Assembly: GCF_030269925.1 (NCBI RefSeq)
Contig: NC_085108.1
Location: 372,001 to 436,000, forward strand
Direction of reading: 5' to 3'
Source: Bombyx mori
Lineage: Eukaryota; Arthropoda; Insecta; Lepidoptera; Bombycidae
Length of the DNA stretch: 64,000 nucleotides
This document shows positions 46,790 through 56,993 of this stretch, piece after piece. The notes beneath the pieces were generated by a model, which did no database searches, was not told where the DNA came from, and saw only the letters and a list, made by a program, of their open reading frames with translations. Position numbers and translations under genes: made by a program. How positions within the stretch are numbered: position 1 is the stretch's first letter; each line of letters opens with the position of its first letter.

Positions 46790-48403
46790 ATGATGACCAG
46801 AGGTACCAAAGCTCGTCAAGTTGATGACCAACTTCAAATGGCTCTTCAACAACTGAAAACATCACGGGAACAGTGTCAACAACTGTTAAAAGAGAGAGAA
46901 GACAACGAGGTCGAAACACTCCAGGTAATTAAGAAAAATACTATGTTGAAAGGACAGTTGTCTCAGCTCTCCATTGAATACAATGAAGTTCTTGAGACTA
47001 ACAAGAAATTACAAAATGTTGTAGACGGCTTCGATCAGTGCAGCGGTGAGTATGTTGAGTCGCTCCAACTCTCAGCTGAACTGAAAGTCAAACTTTCTCA
47101 GGCACATGATTGTATCTCTAATTTACAGTTAGAGATAACAAATCTAAAAGCCCAAAAAACACAGAGCCTGTACTCGGAACTGATCGAGAGTGAACCAGCT
47201 TCGGGAACAGTGATCACCACCTCTGAGTGTGACATACCTACAATAGATTTGACTGGTGGTGACTCCGATAGTACACATTCCTCTCGATTAATTCTTAGTA
47301 AGAAAAATTATAAGAGATTCACTAAATTAAATAAGTTTATAAATAAAACGCAGCAACTATTGAAATCTAGAAAATCTATTAATTATATGAAAACTATATG
47401 CAAAGAACGAAATGCACTGCGTACAAAACTAAATACTTCACTTGAAAAATTACAATATGTTCATCACAATCATGAGTTAGAAATAGAAAAGTTAACCTCA
47501 CAAATAAATTCATTGAAAACAGATTTGGACAGTGTTACTAAAAATTATGAATATGCCCAAAAGGACATATGTGAACATATATCGGTGATGGATAATCTGC
47601 TTGATTTATGTAATAATAATAAAGAGCGATTTGAATCTTTGACATTACAATATGCTAATTGCAAGTGCCACTGCTCTATATCAGGTTCTCCACTACCAGA
47701 CCATTCCAATAGTCAAAATCAATATTCTATTTCTACCTGTAAGCCCGTTGTAAACAATATAATTAAACCTTTGCTTACAACAAACATTATTAAAATATTC
47801 AGTGATGAACTAGGGAAAAATATGGGTGTAGCGCTGAATGATCTGTGTTCGGGACAATCTGTGATAAATTATTGTATGCCAGGGGCTTCATGTACCCACA
47901 TCCTTAATAAAATTTTAAAAGTGACTCATTGCCCAAACACAACAATAATTATAATGATTGGGAGAAGGGGAAATGCAGATATAAGAGATATAAAATATCA
48001 AATAAATCAATTATTAACACTACAGGTGAAAAAGATCATTATGTTTGCATTTCCATTTATTCAGAGTATGCCAGCGGAAAACAAAATGAGACATAGTATT
48101 AATGATTTTATGCAAACAATTTCAAATGTAAATAATTATTATGTCACGACACCATGCAAGTCACAAAATATATTTTACACTATTGACATTAATTGCATGA
48201 TAAAAAATAAATGTATTAGTATGACAAAACCTAACAAATACTATTTAGGTAGCTACAATTTTAGACAAGTAGCAAACTCGCTACATTATTTTTTACACAT
48301 TTATCTAGCCATGAATTTGGCTAATCAACCTACTGCTTCTTTTGAGCAGGAAAAAAATATGACATCTATTAATTTGGAATCCGTTCCAAGTAATTTAAAT
48401 TAA
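46790..48403 (+). CDS. LINE ORF1: coiled coil plus SGNH-like domain
   Basis: 537 residues from the ATG at 46790 (two ATGs in tandem; upstream in-frame GTG at 46760 ignored). The N-terminal ~130 residues are a strong coiled coil (DDQLQMALQQLKTSREQCQQ, SQLSIEYNEVLETNKKLQNV), and a second coiled coil lies at about 185-290. A Cys-rich NCKCHCS patch follows near 297. The C-terminal part has an order reminiscent of the SGNH/GDSL esterase fold known from ORF1 of CR1/L2-type LINEs: FSDELG near 337, CMPGASCTH near 362, IIIMIGRRGN near 390; the usual GDS and GxND motifs are not intact. Presumed RNA-binding/RNP role. It ends SNLN then TAA at the slippery site. Confidence 0.88.
   Translation: MMTRGTKARQVDDQLQMALQQLKTSREQCQQLLKEREDNEVETLQVIKKNTMLKGQLSQLSIEYNEVLETNKKLQNVVDGFDQCSGEYVESLQLSAELKVKLSQAHDCISNLQLEITNLKAQKTQSLYSELIESEPASGTVITTSECDIPTIDLTGGDSDSTHSSRLILSKKNYKRFTKLNKFINKTQQLLKSRKSINYMKTICKERNALRTKLNTSLEKLQYVHHNHELEIEKLTSQINSLKTDLDSVTKNYEYAQKDICEHISVMDNLLDLCNNNKERFESLTLQYANCKCHCSISGSPLPDHSNSQNQYSISTCKPVVNNIIKPLLTTNIIKIFSDELGKNMGVALNDLCSGQSVINYCMPGASCTHILNKILKVTHCPNTTIIIMIGRRGNADIRDIKYQINQLLTLQVKKIIMFAFPFIQSMPAENKMRHSINDFMQTISNVNNYYVTTPCKSQNIFYTIDINCMIKNKCISMTKPNKYYLGSYNFRQVANSLHYFLHIYLAMNLANQPTASFEQEKNMTSINLESVPSNLN
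48394..48400 (+). promoter_or_regulatory. putative -1 ribosomal frameshift site TTTAAAT
   Basis: The ORF1 codons here are ..A AT|T TTA AAT TAA, so T TTA AAT is a canonical X XXY YYZ heptamer directly before the ORF1 stop (48401-48403). The -1 frame has its last stop at 48391-48393 and stays open through ORF2. A weak stem, TTTAC/GTAAA (48421-48437), lies about 20 nt downstream. Confidence 0.6.
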
Positions 48404-51327
48404 ATACTAAGACAACAGAGTTTACCTCTTGCAGTAAATATGATTTATTTGGACACAGCCCATCAACAAATACTGTTTCTTTGAAAACAACTGTGATCAA
48501 CCTGGTGCATCAGAACTTACAAGGTTTGATGGGTAAAGAACTTGAAATTGATTTGTTTCTAGATTACAACAAAGTCAACTTTCTATGTGTAACTGAACAT
48601 TGGCTTAAAAAATATGAATTAAATTGTAATTTTAAAAATCACCAGGTTATGAGTTCCTTCTGCAGAGAGAATGCTATACGAGGAGGCTCTCTTATCATTG
48701 TTAATAAAGATTATAAATGTAAGGAACGTAGAGACATTGTGAGCCTCTCTGTGGAACGGATTATTGAAATGGCATGTGTAGAGCTTGAGCGATTCATTGT
48801 TGTAAGTGTGTACAGGCCCCCGAATTCGTTATATGATTCTTTTGAAAATATATTGGAACATGTTTTATTAAAGCTCTCTGTTTCTAATAAACATATTTTT
48901 ATCTGTGGTGATTTTAATATAAATTTATTAGAAAATACAAATGCCACTATTAGATTCAGAACATTGTTAAAATCATATAACCTTAGCAATTTATTTTCAG
49001 AGCCCACAAGAAAAACTAGCACATCGGCAACCTGTATAGATAATATTTTCACAAACGTAAAACCTTTGCATAAATATATTATTAATCATTTAAGTTCAGA
49101 CCACAGTGGACAATTCATATCTTTTAAAATTAAATCTGTTACAGATGTTAATAGTTCAAGAAACCTACAGTTTGTTCCTATTAATATTAGACGTATGGAG
49201 AAGTTTAGAGGTAAAGTTTTGGCAAGAATTGCGAATGTTTGTTATAGTGAAGATCCTAATGTTCACTACATGGATTTATTTAATTGCATTAATGATGAAT
49301 TTAGTGCCATCTTTACTTCTAAAACTCTGATCTTACATAATAAAAGATCATTCAATGAATGGGCGACTGTTGGAATTCACAAAAGTAGGCAGAGATTATA
49401 TGACCTTTATCATGAAAAATCCTATAATCATAATAAGTCATTTCATGAGTATGTCTGTAAATATTCCAAGCTTTTTAAAAAAGTCTGTACATTGGCCAAG
49501 TCATTGCACTTAGGCAAACTTATAAAAAATGCACCTGACAAAATTAAAATGACTTGGAATATCATTAATAGGGAGACTGGGAATGTCAGAAACAGCAATG
49601 CTGAATCAATTTTGAAAATCAATGATAAAATAATAACTTCTCATCAAGAAGTGGCCAGTGCTTTTGAGCGCTACTTTGCTGATATCCCAGCTTCTACTAC
49701 AAAATCTTTAATTTCATCTCCTACCGTCGCCGAATCATTACTGCAAGATCATGTTGATGAATGCAGTGTTAACTTTAAGTTCACAAATATTGCTATAAAG
49801 GACATAATTGATAATTTCAAGACCATTAATATTAAAAAAACTGGTGATTTATGGGGAATATCAATTAAGGTTATAAAATCCATTATTGATATAATCGCAC
49901 CTTACCTTGCTACAATATTTAATGACTGTATTTATAATGGTGTGTTTCCTGATCTAATGAAATATAGTAAAATAATACCTCTGTTTAAATCTGGTAGTAC
50001 TTTTGACCCCACTAACTTTAGACCCATTTCAGTACTACCTACATTGAGTAAAATTTTTGAAAAAATTATTTTGGAACAGCTTTTGAACCATTTCTATTCC
50101 AATAACCTGCTTCATAACAAACAATATGGATTCACTAGAGGCCGTTCGACTATTGATGCAGGTGTAGATCTTATTAAAAATATTTTTCAGGCTTGGGAGG
50201 AATCGCATAATGCCCTTGGGGTATTCTGCGACTTATCTAAAGCTTTTGATTGTGTTGAGCATAATACATTGTTGAGGAAATTACACCATTATGGTATTAG
50301 GGGCGTTTCATTAGAACTTATTAAATCTTATTTATCCGGAAGAATCCAAAAGGTAGACGTTAAAGGAAAGAGATCTTCCGGTGTCTTACTTAATATGGGT
50401 GTTCCTCAGGGTTCCATATTGGGTCCCTTCTTATTTCTTGTGTATATCAATGATTTACCAAAGTTTATTGAAACCCGTCACGAGGTCGTATTATTCGCTG
50501 ATGATACATCCTTATTGTTTAAAATTAAACGACAATTGGAAGATTATGACGATGTGAATGATGCTATCTCGCGCGTGGTACATTGGTTTAGTGTTAATAA
50601 TCTGTTATTAAATAACAAAAAAACAAAATGTATAAAATTTACCACACCCAATGTTAGACAAGTAGACACTAATATCATTGTAAGTGGAGAGACACTGGAG
50701 CTTGTTGATTCGACAGTTTTTCTTGGTATAACAGTTGATTCCAGGCTGCAGTGGGGTCCTCACATATGCAAGTTAGCGAATAGACTTAGTTCTGCAGCGT
50801 TTGCGGTAAAAAAAATACGAACGTATACTGATGAAGATACGGCACGTCTAGTTTATTTCAGTTATTTTCATAGTGTTATGTCCTATGGCATTTTGCTGTG
50901 GGGCAATGCTGCCGATGTCGAAACGATTTTCATCCTGCAGAAGAGGGCTATTCGTGCTATTTATAATATGCACACGAGGGAATCCTTGAGGGACAAGTTT
51001 AAGGAAATCAAAATTCTAACTTTAGCGTCCCAATACATTTTTGAAAATTTATTGTACGTGCGTAAAAACATTGTAGAATTCCCCAGAGTCTGCGATTTGC
51101 ATAATGTGAACACTAGGAACAAACATAGGCTTGCGTTACCGGCGGCTCGAATTAAGAAAATAAGCAACTCTTTCAGGGGGCTGGGTGTACAACTTTTCAA
51201 CAAGATCCCACAAAACGTTCAACTACTACCTGTTCATAGATTTAAGAAAACTGTCAAGGAACGTTTGTGCAACAAGGCATATTATAAAGTTAAGGATTTT
51301 TTACTAGATGGCACTACGTGGGAATGA
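48394..51327 (+). CDS. LINE ORF2: apurinic endonuclease plus reverse transcriptase
   Basis: Multi-domain polymerase of a CR1/Jockey-type retrotransposon. The frame is open from 48394 to the TGA at 51325 with no stop. No ATG occurs before 48529, which would cut into the endonuclease start (HQNLQGL), hence the frameshift proposal. Counting from codon 48481: endonuclease motifs TEHWL near 38, YRPPNS near 111, GDFNIN at 143 and SDHSGQF at 206; reverse transcriptase from about 490, with FRPISVLP, SKAFDCVEH at 586, GVPQGSILGP and the catalytic FADD at 672-675. No RNase H domain. All expected catalytic residues are present, so it may be, or recently was, active. Confidence 0.92.
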   Translation, partial: FKLNTKTTEFTSCSKYDLFGHSPSTNTVSLKTTVINLVHQNLQGLMGKELEIDLFLDYNKVNFLCVTEHWLKKYELNCNFKNHQVMSSFCRENAIRGGSLIIVNKDYKCKERRDIVSLSVERIIEMACVELERFIVVSVYRPPNSLYDSFENILEHVLLKLSVSNKHIFICGDFNINLLENTNATIRFRTLLKSYNLSNLFSEPTRKTSTSATCIDNIFTNVKPLHKYIINHLSSDHSGQFISFKIKSVTDVNSSRNLQFVPINIRRMEKFRGKVLARIANVCYSEDPNVHYMDLFNCINDEFSAIFTSKTLILHNKRSFNEWATVGIHKSRQRLYDLYHEKSYNHNKSFHEYVCKYSKLFKKVCTLAKSLHLGKLIKNAPDKIKMTWNIINRETGNVRNSNAESILKINDKIITSHQEVASAFERYFADIPASTTKSLISSPTVAESLLQDHVDECSVNFKFTNIAIKDIIDNFKTINIKKTGDLWGISIKVIKSIIDIIAPYLATIFNDCIYNGVFPDLMKYSKIIPLFKSGSTFDPTNFRPISVLPTLSKIFEKIILEQLLNHFYSNNLLHNKQYGFTRGRSTIDAGVDLIKNIFQAWEESHNALGVFCDLSKAFDCVEHNTLLRKLHHYGIRGVSLELIKSYLSGRIQKVDVKGKRSSGVLLNMGVPQGSILGPFLFLVYINDLPKFIETRHEVVLFADDTSLLFKIKRQLEDYDDVNDAISRVVHWFSVNNLLLNNKKTKCIKFTTPNVRQVDTNIIVSGETLELVDSTVFLGITVDSRLQWGPHICKLANRLSSAAFAVKKIRTYTDEDTARLVYFSYFHSVMSYGILLWGNAADVETIFILQKRAIRAIYNMHTRESLRDKFKEIKILTLASQYIFENLLYVRKNIVEFPRVCDLHNVNTRNKHRLALPAARIKKISNSFRGLGVQLFNKIPQNVQLLPVHRFKKTVKERLCNKAYYKVKDFLLDGTTWE

Positions 51328-51864
51328 GGCGTTCGCTCCTGGCCTTTTCATTTTTCATTATTATTATTATTTATTTGAATTGTATTTTTTTGACTTGTCT
51401 TTTTGTATACTGTAAATATGTTTTCTTGTTTAAAAAAAAAAAAAGAAGAAAATAGTTGAGAAAATACATAAAAAAGCCCGCTGAGTTTGTTTCGCCGGTT
51501 CTTCTCAGGACTGTGGCTTTTTTGGAACCGGTGGTAGAGTTAACATTTTCTTTTACATTTTGACATTCAACAAGTGTGTTTTTGATGACATCCAAGTTGA
51601 AATAAATGATTTTGAATTTGAATTTTGAATTTGAATTTGAATTTGATCCGGTAGTAGATTCATTCGCGAAGCAGCTACTCTTGAGTTGTTAGGTCTCCTT
51701 CGGAGGCGCTCGGGTAGCTGTTAGCAAATCCCACCCCTCCTGGCTGAGCCTTTGCTCGCCCACCTGTCCTGGTGAAACTGGAAAGGCCTCCGGGCCACCA
51801 GTAATCCTTCAATCATAAAAAAAAAAAACCAGGCGTCTTATAGTTTAGGCTGCGACGACTTTAA

Positions 51865-51995
51865 TACTGAGGCTTTAGAACTCATGTCATGCAGGGTGGG
51901 TCGTGGCATTTACGTTGTTGATGCTTATGGGCTCAGGTAACCACTTAACACAAAGTGATCCGCTGGTTCGTTCACCTATTTAAATAAATAAAAAA
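51865..51995 (+). mobile_element. diverged Bm1 3' fragment
   Basis: 'ACTGAGGCTTTAGAACTCATG' words through 'GTAACCACTTAACACAAAG' to 'AATAAATAAAAAAA'. It abuts the Bm1 head fragment of the nested locus. Confidence 0.65.
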
Positions 51996-52112
51996 ATGTA
52001 TGTCTGGATTTTCTCTCGAGGTGAGTCCCCTAAGTGTCTAGGCAGCTCTGAAGTATGTTCTAGTCTGAGCTTTGTAGCATACGATCATTACTTTGGGATT
52101 TGATGAAGTCCA

Positions 52113-52562
52113 GGTAGGACCTCTTGTGAGTCCGCGCGGGTAGGTACCACCTCCTCCTCGCGTCGTTTCCTCACTGCTGAGGGTCGTGACCATTATAATT
52201 CGACATGATTTTACTCCTTGTGATATCCCGCCAGCGCCTCCGATCATTGGCCGCATGAAGGGCGTCGTGGAATGGGATCTCTAGTGTGGTGCGGATTTGG
52301 TCGAACCACCTTGTCGGACTGCGCCCGCGCGGTCTCTTTCCCTCGATCTTCCCTGTCCCCACCATCCCCTTCTATTTCTGCCGTGAAGCAGTAATGCGTT
52401 TCGGTTTGAAGGGTGGGGCAGCCGTTGTAACTCTACTGATACCTTAGAACTTATATCTCAAGGTGGGCGGCGCATTTACGTTGTAGATGTCTATGGGCTC
52501 CAGTAACCACTTAACACCAGGTGGGCTGTGAGCTCGTCCACCCATCTAAGCAATAAAAAAAA
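52113..52562 (+). mobile_element. Bm1-type SINE with RTE fragment inserted
   Basis: The left piece 52113-52152 (GGTAGGACCTCTTGTGAGTC...) and right piece 52372-52562 (CTATTTCTGCCGTGAAGCAG... to the A tract) are one Bm1 copy. About seven Bm1 bases (GCCCTGC) are lost at the junction. Confidence 0.85.
52155..52371 (-). pseudogene. RTE-clade reverse transcriptase C-terminal fragment
   Basis: The minus-strand frame includes KRPRGRSPTRWFDQIRTTLE, RRRWRDITR and GHDPQQ then stop. The pattern RPRGRSPTRW...RWR is the C-terminal signature of insect RTE-type endonuclease-reverse transcriptases. About 64 codons, 5' truncated, inside Bm1. Confidence 0.75.
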
Positions 52563-53837
52563 ATCAGCTTCGTCATTAAAAAACCATTCAAGCGCTAATA
52601 TAATTTATTGAAAACTACAAACAATCGGTGTTAAGATAAACATTCATTTTAACAAACAAAAAAATCCATAGTTTCTACTTTAAATAATTAAACCTTAACT
52701 TATTTTAATGCTAACAGAAATCAATAACAAATAATGATATTATCAAGTTAAATTACTACTGTTTCGTTTATTATTAACATATTAATATTAAGTTACATTG
52801 TTTTATATATTATTATGTATATTCTTTTTGGCAATCTGATTTTGTAACTAAGCGGTTAGAAATTTTAACTAAAAAGAATGTGCCAGTCAGCTACGATATG
52901 CGATTTTAAGACATTCTAGACTAGATTATTTTGATAGTGAAGGTGTATACAAATAGGCAAGGAGAGTAAATAAACATATTACTTACAGTATTGAAAGCAT
53001 GTGTGGTGTACCACTGGCTGATTCACCCTAATTGCAAAATGAAAAAGGCGGGAACGTAAATTGTTTGCATACAATAAAATGAAAATATGAAATGACAGCC
53101 CTCTATAATAATATATTGACATAATACAATAAAACTTATTAAAGCTACGAAGACATTGTTAATTTTGAAATAAGGAATTAATGATAATGAAAATATTTGA
53201 ATTCAATTTGTAATTTTACATGACGCTATCAGACTAAGAGGTTGCCCAATAAATAGTATATGTATTTTTAGGTGTTCATGTTTATATGTATATTTTTGTT
53301 CAATGGGAATATAATTAAGATATTGAGGCGCTTATTGGTGTCCGATAAACTTTCTTATTGTGTACATCTTTAATGAAGTATGAGTGTTGAAATGATCGCT
53401 TCAATTATGTTTCAGTATGAAAACATTAATGGACTTAAACACCATTTATGCACTAGCTATGATAACTACATTATTATAATCTAAAACAAGAGTTTTTTAG
53501 GTTAGGTGTTAGGATATTAGATGAGTATGTTATATACTAGTAAAGAGCACTACTAATGGTAAGTAATAATATCAATCGCTTATTTGATTGAACAGTAAGA
53601 AATGTACACGGTAATTCTATGTAGAGCTATGTATATAAAATAAAGTGATCAAAATCGATTTAGGTTTAATCTGTTATTCACAGCGAGACATCAAGACTGT
53701 ACGTTTTCAATTCACCCAGCCAGTATTAAAAATATATGTATTTTGCGGTAAATCCTTAACATTAAATATTTATAAAATCAATCATAGTAATACTATGTAA
53801 TAATTGTGGAATGGAAAGCATAATGACTTGCCTACAG
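52563..53837. other. AT-rich intergenic, no gene seen
   Basis: Very AT-rich, with no ORF of note and no repeat recognised. Confidence 0.55.
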
Positions 53838-53975
53838 TTATAATTTTTATTCTTAGACGCGTAGTGGCGCTCACGGTTCATTAGGCCATATGTGGTTAAT
53901 ACACCCTCTAGAAATTACAGCGTGAATGTCGTCAACCACCTTGAGACTTGAGGTCTGTGTCTCAATCGTATAGTA
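53838..53975 (-). mobile_element. highly diverged Bm1 fragment
   Basis: 'TTTTTATTCTTAGACGCG' and 'CCACCTTGAGACTTGAGG' keep the Bm1 order. Old copy. Confidence 0.55.
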
Positions 53976-54748
53976 GTTACGCCAATTTTTTTTTTTGGGT
54001 TTATTTTTATTGCTGGAGATATTAGATACACGTTGACTTATTAATAGCTTAGTCTAAATACTACTGTTATAATTGAACTCTGCGACAACCAGAGTCATCT
54101 CTCAGCAAATAGCGGAGCCGCATTTCCAACCAAAAGTACATGATATTTTTAATATTTGCATGATAAATTACAAGGCAAATATATTATATAGTTAATTATG
54201 TTTGTTATACCAAAAATCATTTATCATAATATTTATAATAATATGTTATAATGACATCTTTCTGTAAAAAATCTAATTCGGTTACCGTTGTCATAAGAAA
54301 CTTAAAATAAATGTTTTATTGAAAGCTTTTAATAATTTCGAATGAAATAAATGAACCTTCGCATTTTCATGTTTCCGACATTTTTATTGTAATAATTAAC
54401 AACACCGCACAAGTTCTTGATATACGGAGCCCGCTCGTAAATTTGTATCCGGCTAATTGTTATAAATAAATAAATAAAAAGTTTTTCATGATTTTTTTAG
54501 ATTCGTGGTTACATACTGACGTAATTTTATTGCATTTTAGGCACGTTAGGCATCGTCTTAACTCTGTCCTTGGCATTGCTGACGATTATGTTATCGTCAA
54601 CATTGCAATCCAGGATTCTTCGATATTGCTCGCTCCGGGCATTTCAATATTGCAATAAATGTTACGTTATAGTACTCCCTGTGAAAATGGATACTTACAA
54701 AAAGTGTAATAATAAAAAAAAACCTAATATTTAAAAAAAAGAGACATG

Positions 54749-54860
54749 CCCGCTGAGTTTCTTGCCAGTTCTTCTCAGGACGGAGGCTAGTTTTTGTGAA
54801 TTGGCGGTAGTTCTTTTTTATGTTCAACAAATATGTACTTTCATGTTAAATAATTTTTTA
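54749..54860 (-). mobile_element. LINE 3' UTR fragment
   Basis: 'CCCGCTGAGTTTCTTGCCAG' and 'TTCTTCTCAGGACGGAGG' match the 3' UTR of the LINE at 51475-51515. The tail is TTGAATTGAG-like. Its strand relative to that LINE is uncertain. Confidence 0.5.
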
Positions 54861-54884
54861 TTTATTTGAATTGAGTTGATTTAG

Positions 54885-55085
54885 GATACGTATCCCGATG
54901 GCCAGCAGATTCTATTGAGAAATTTGTTGTTCAGGGTAGGGTCAATGGTAAAAGACCTCGTGAGCGAAGCCCCATGCGCTGGACTGATCAGGTGAAAGAC
55001 CTTACTAAAGTCAAGCCAAGCCTCAGTTCGCAAACTATGGAGAACAGCTCTAAAGGCTTTAATAAACAAAGACAGAAGCCCACCT
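54885..55085 (+). pseudogene. second RTE-type C-terminal remnant
   Basis: The plus-strand translation GRVNGKRPRERSPMRWTDQV matches the same signature as the fragment at 52155-52371, with later decay. It is joined directly to a Bm1 copy. Confidence 0.65.
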
Positions 55086-55302
55086 GGTGTTAAGTGGTTA
55101 CTGGGACCCATATATATCTACAACGTAAATGCGCCACCCACCGCCAATGTGGTACCCACCCGCGCGGACTCACAAGAGGTCCTACTACCCAGTAATTGCG
55201 CAAATTATAATTTTGCGGGTTTGATTTTTATTACACGATGTTATTCCTTCACCGTGGAAGTCAATCGTGAACATTTGTTAAGTACGTACTTCATTTGAAA
55301 AA
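55078..55302 (-). mobile_element. Bm1-type SINE, internally deleted
   Basis: 'GCCCACCTGGTGTTAAGTGG' to 'CCACCCACCGCC', then a jump to 'GGTACCCACCCGCGCGGACT', so about 120 bp of the middle is missing; continues to 'GTACGTACTTCATTTG'. Confidence 0.85.
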
Positions 55303-56396
55303 TAATACAAAACTTTGGATTATTGCATCCGGATAGCATAGTTAATATAAGTTACGACACTAAATTTAGTAATTGTGCGCTTAGTTACAGCGTAGAGCAC
55401 GTGCTTATGAAGTTGACAATAGATAATTGGACAAACAAACACGTTCTGTGCCAGACTTAGGAATAGCAGCGACAATTCATTCTAATAATATTTCAATGCA
55501 TTAAAGTTTCTTTCATAATTTAATTATCCATCTACTTTACATAATATACTAAATATCATAATATATTTGAGTATACCTTTAATATTGATAAAGAATCTAG
55601 TCTAAATACTATAACAATATTATTTACATATAATGTATTTATTTATTTAAATCAAAATACAGTTTAGCTTTGTAAAACTATAGCAATTGAGTTGCTCTTA
55701 TAAAGAGAAACAACATTTAAAGCTATTGCTTCACCATTATTTTTATATCTTTTTATATTGCAAAAATGCTCTTTATATGTCTAATGTTCTAATGTTTCAA
55801 TAATCGATATTTATGTCATCTATAGAAGAATGATATAAATAACATATTAACCTCTTTAAGGATTAATCGTATAGAGGTTACATACATATTACATAATAGG
55901 TATTATCTTATTTAAAAATATAGTTTTATTAACTTATTTCCTATTATTAATGTATAATCTAATCCTTAATTAGTGGAAGACTTTTGTGATATTGTTTGTT
56001 GTGATATTTCTTGGTTGTACTACTAACTAAGCAACGAATACATATATACACCCACGTTATATACACATTATTTACAATCTTATTCATACTGACACATGAC
56101 AAGACATAAAACACATGACCACACACTAATAGTCACGCAAGCAAATTACAAACTTAAAGTCAAATACGCGCGCTCGCTCAAGCTGCGTTTTAAACATATT
56201 TATCAAAGTTAATGTTTTAATTAAAATTTAATCTATATACACTTTTGATTACTTAATTAGTTTTAGGACACGTCACTCATACATACGTACTATAACTAAA
56301 TAGATAACACTCACAAGAAGGTGTGAATTCATATACTTAGTTCCTAAATTTACATCTTATTAGATCTATTCGAAAAACAAATTATTTTGACGTACT
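55303..56396. other. AT-rich intergenic, no gene seen
   Basis: No ORF, RNA gene or known repeat. Confidence 0.55.
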
Positions 56397-56404
56397 ATCT
56401 ACAG

Positions 56405-56993
56405 CAGTGATTCTCAACCACTGTTCCGCGGCACTTTTGTGTGCCGCCAAATTTCAAAAGTGTGCCGCCAAATTTTGCGAATATATAATAATGTTAATAT
56501 TATTAAATTATATCATTTGAAAAGAAAAATATTTTAAACATGAATATATATTGAAATTCACAAAAAAAAATTATAGTATATTTTAGTTTATTTCGTACTA
56601 GCGGCCCGCCCTCGCTTCGCTTCGGAAACATTAAAACACACATGAAACCAAAAAAATAAAATAAAAAATAAATATAAAAAAGTAGCCTATGTTCATCAGG
56701 GACAATGTCGGCTTCTAATGGAAAAAGAATTTTTCAAATCGGTCCAGTAGTTTCGGAGCCTATTCGAAACAAACAAACAAACAAATCTTTCCTCTTTATT
56801 ATATTAGTATAGATATAGATATAGATATTAAAATTTTTTGATAAACTATTTATGCCACGGAATAGATAAATAATCTATTCCGTGATTTATGCAGTGTGTT
56901 GTAGTAAGTAAATATTTTTTTTTTTTTTGTGTGCCGCCAAATTTTGAAATCGTTAAATATGTGCCGCCACAAAAAAAAGGTTGAGAATCACTG
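56405..56993. mobile_element. hAT-type MITE with nested Helitron
   Basis: The same TIRs as 826-1100 (CAGTGATTCTCAACC and complement), with a perfect 8-bp target duplication ATCTACAG (56397-56404 and 56994-57001). It is longer than the first copy because of a Helitron at 56598-56813 and a short palindromic insertion at 56852-56887. Confidence 0.92.
56598..56813 (-). mobile_element. short Helitron inside the hAT MITE
   Basis: Plus strand A|CTAGCGGCCCGCCCTCGC at one end and TTAGTATAGA|T at the other; the target in the uninterrupted MITE copy reads CGTA^TATT, an A^T site. The right end is followed by extra ATAGAT units. Confidence 0.82.

Larger units (their letters stand above)
46602..51644 (+). 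mobile_element. nearly complete CR1/Jockey-type LINE, two ORFs
   Basis: About 5.04 kb: a 5' UTR of about 190 bp, ORF1, ORF2, a 3' UTR of about 310 bp and a 3' end of tandem GAATTT units (51611-51644) in place of poly(A), as in CR1/L2/Jockey-like elements. Both ORFs are open. The left junction carries repeated CGATTC words (46583-46601), which blur the target duplication. The 3' UTR contains 'CGCTGAGTTTGTTTCGCCGG', shared with a tail at 54749-54860. Confidence 0.93.
46454..51827 (+). mobile_element. retroposon family 'D', split by the CR1-like LINE
   Basis: The 5' half (46454-46600) matches 38776-38908 and the 3' half (51645-51827) matches 38909-39085, ending in an A tract (51816-51828). The LINE lies between. 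Outer target duplication ACCAGGCGTCTTA. Confidence 0.85.
46355..51862 (-). mobile_element. Bm1-type SINE head, split by a nested insertion
   Basis: The left part is 46355-46453 ('AATACGTATCTCATTAGAC' to ACCAGGCGTCTTA). The right part restarts at 51828 with the same ACCAGGCGTCTTA and finishes 'TAGGCTGCGACGACTTT' near 51862. The 13-bp repeat is the target duplication of the family 'D' retroposon inserted here. Confidence 0.8.
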
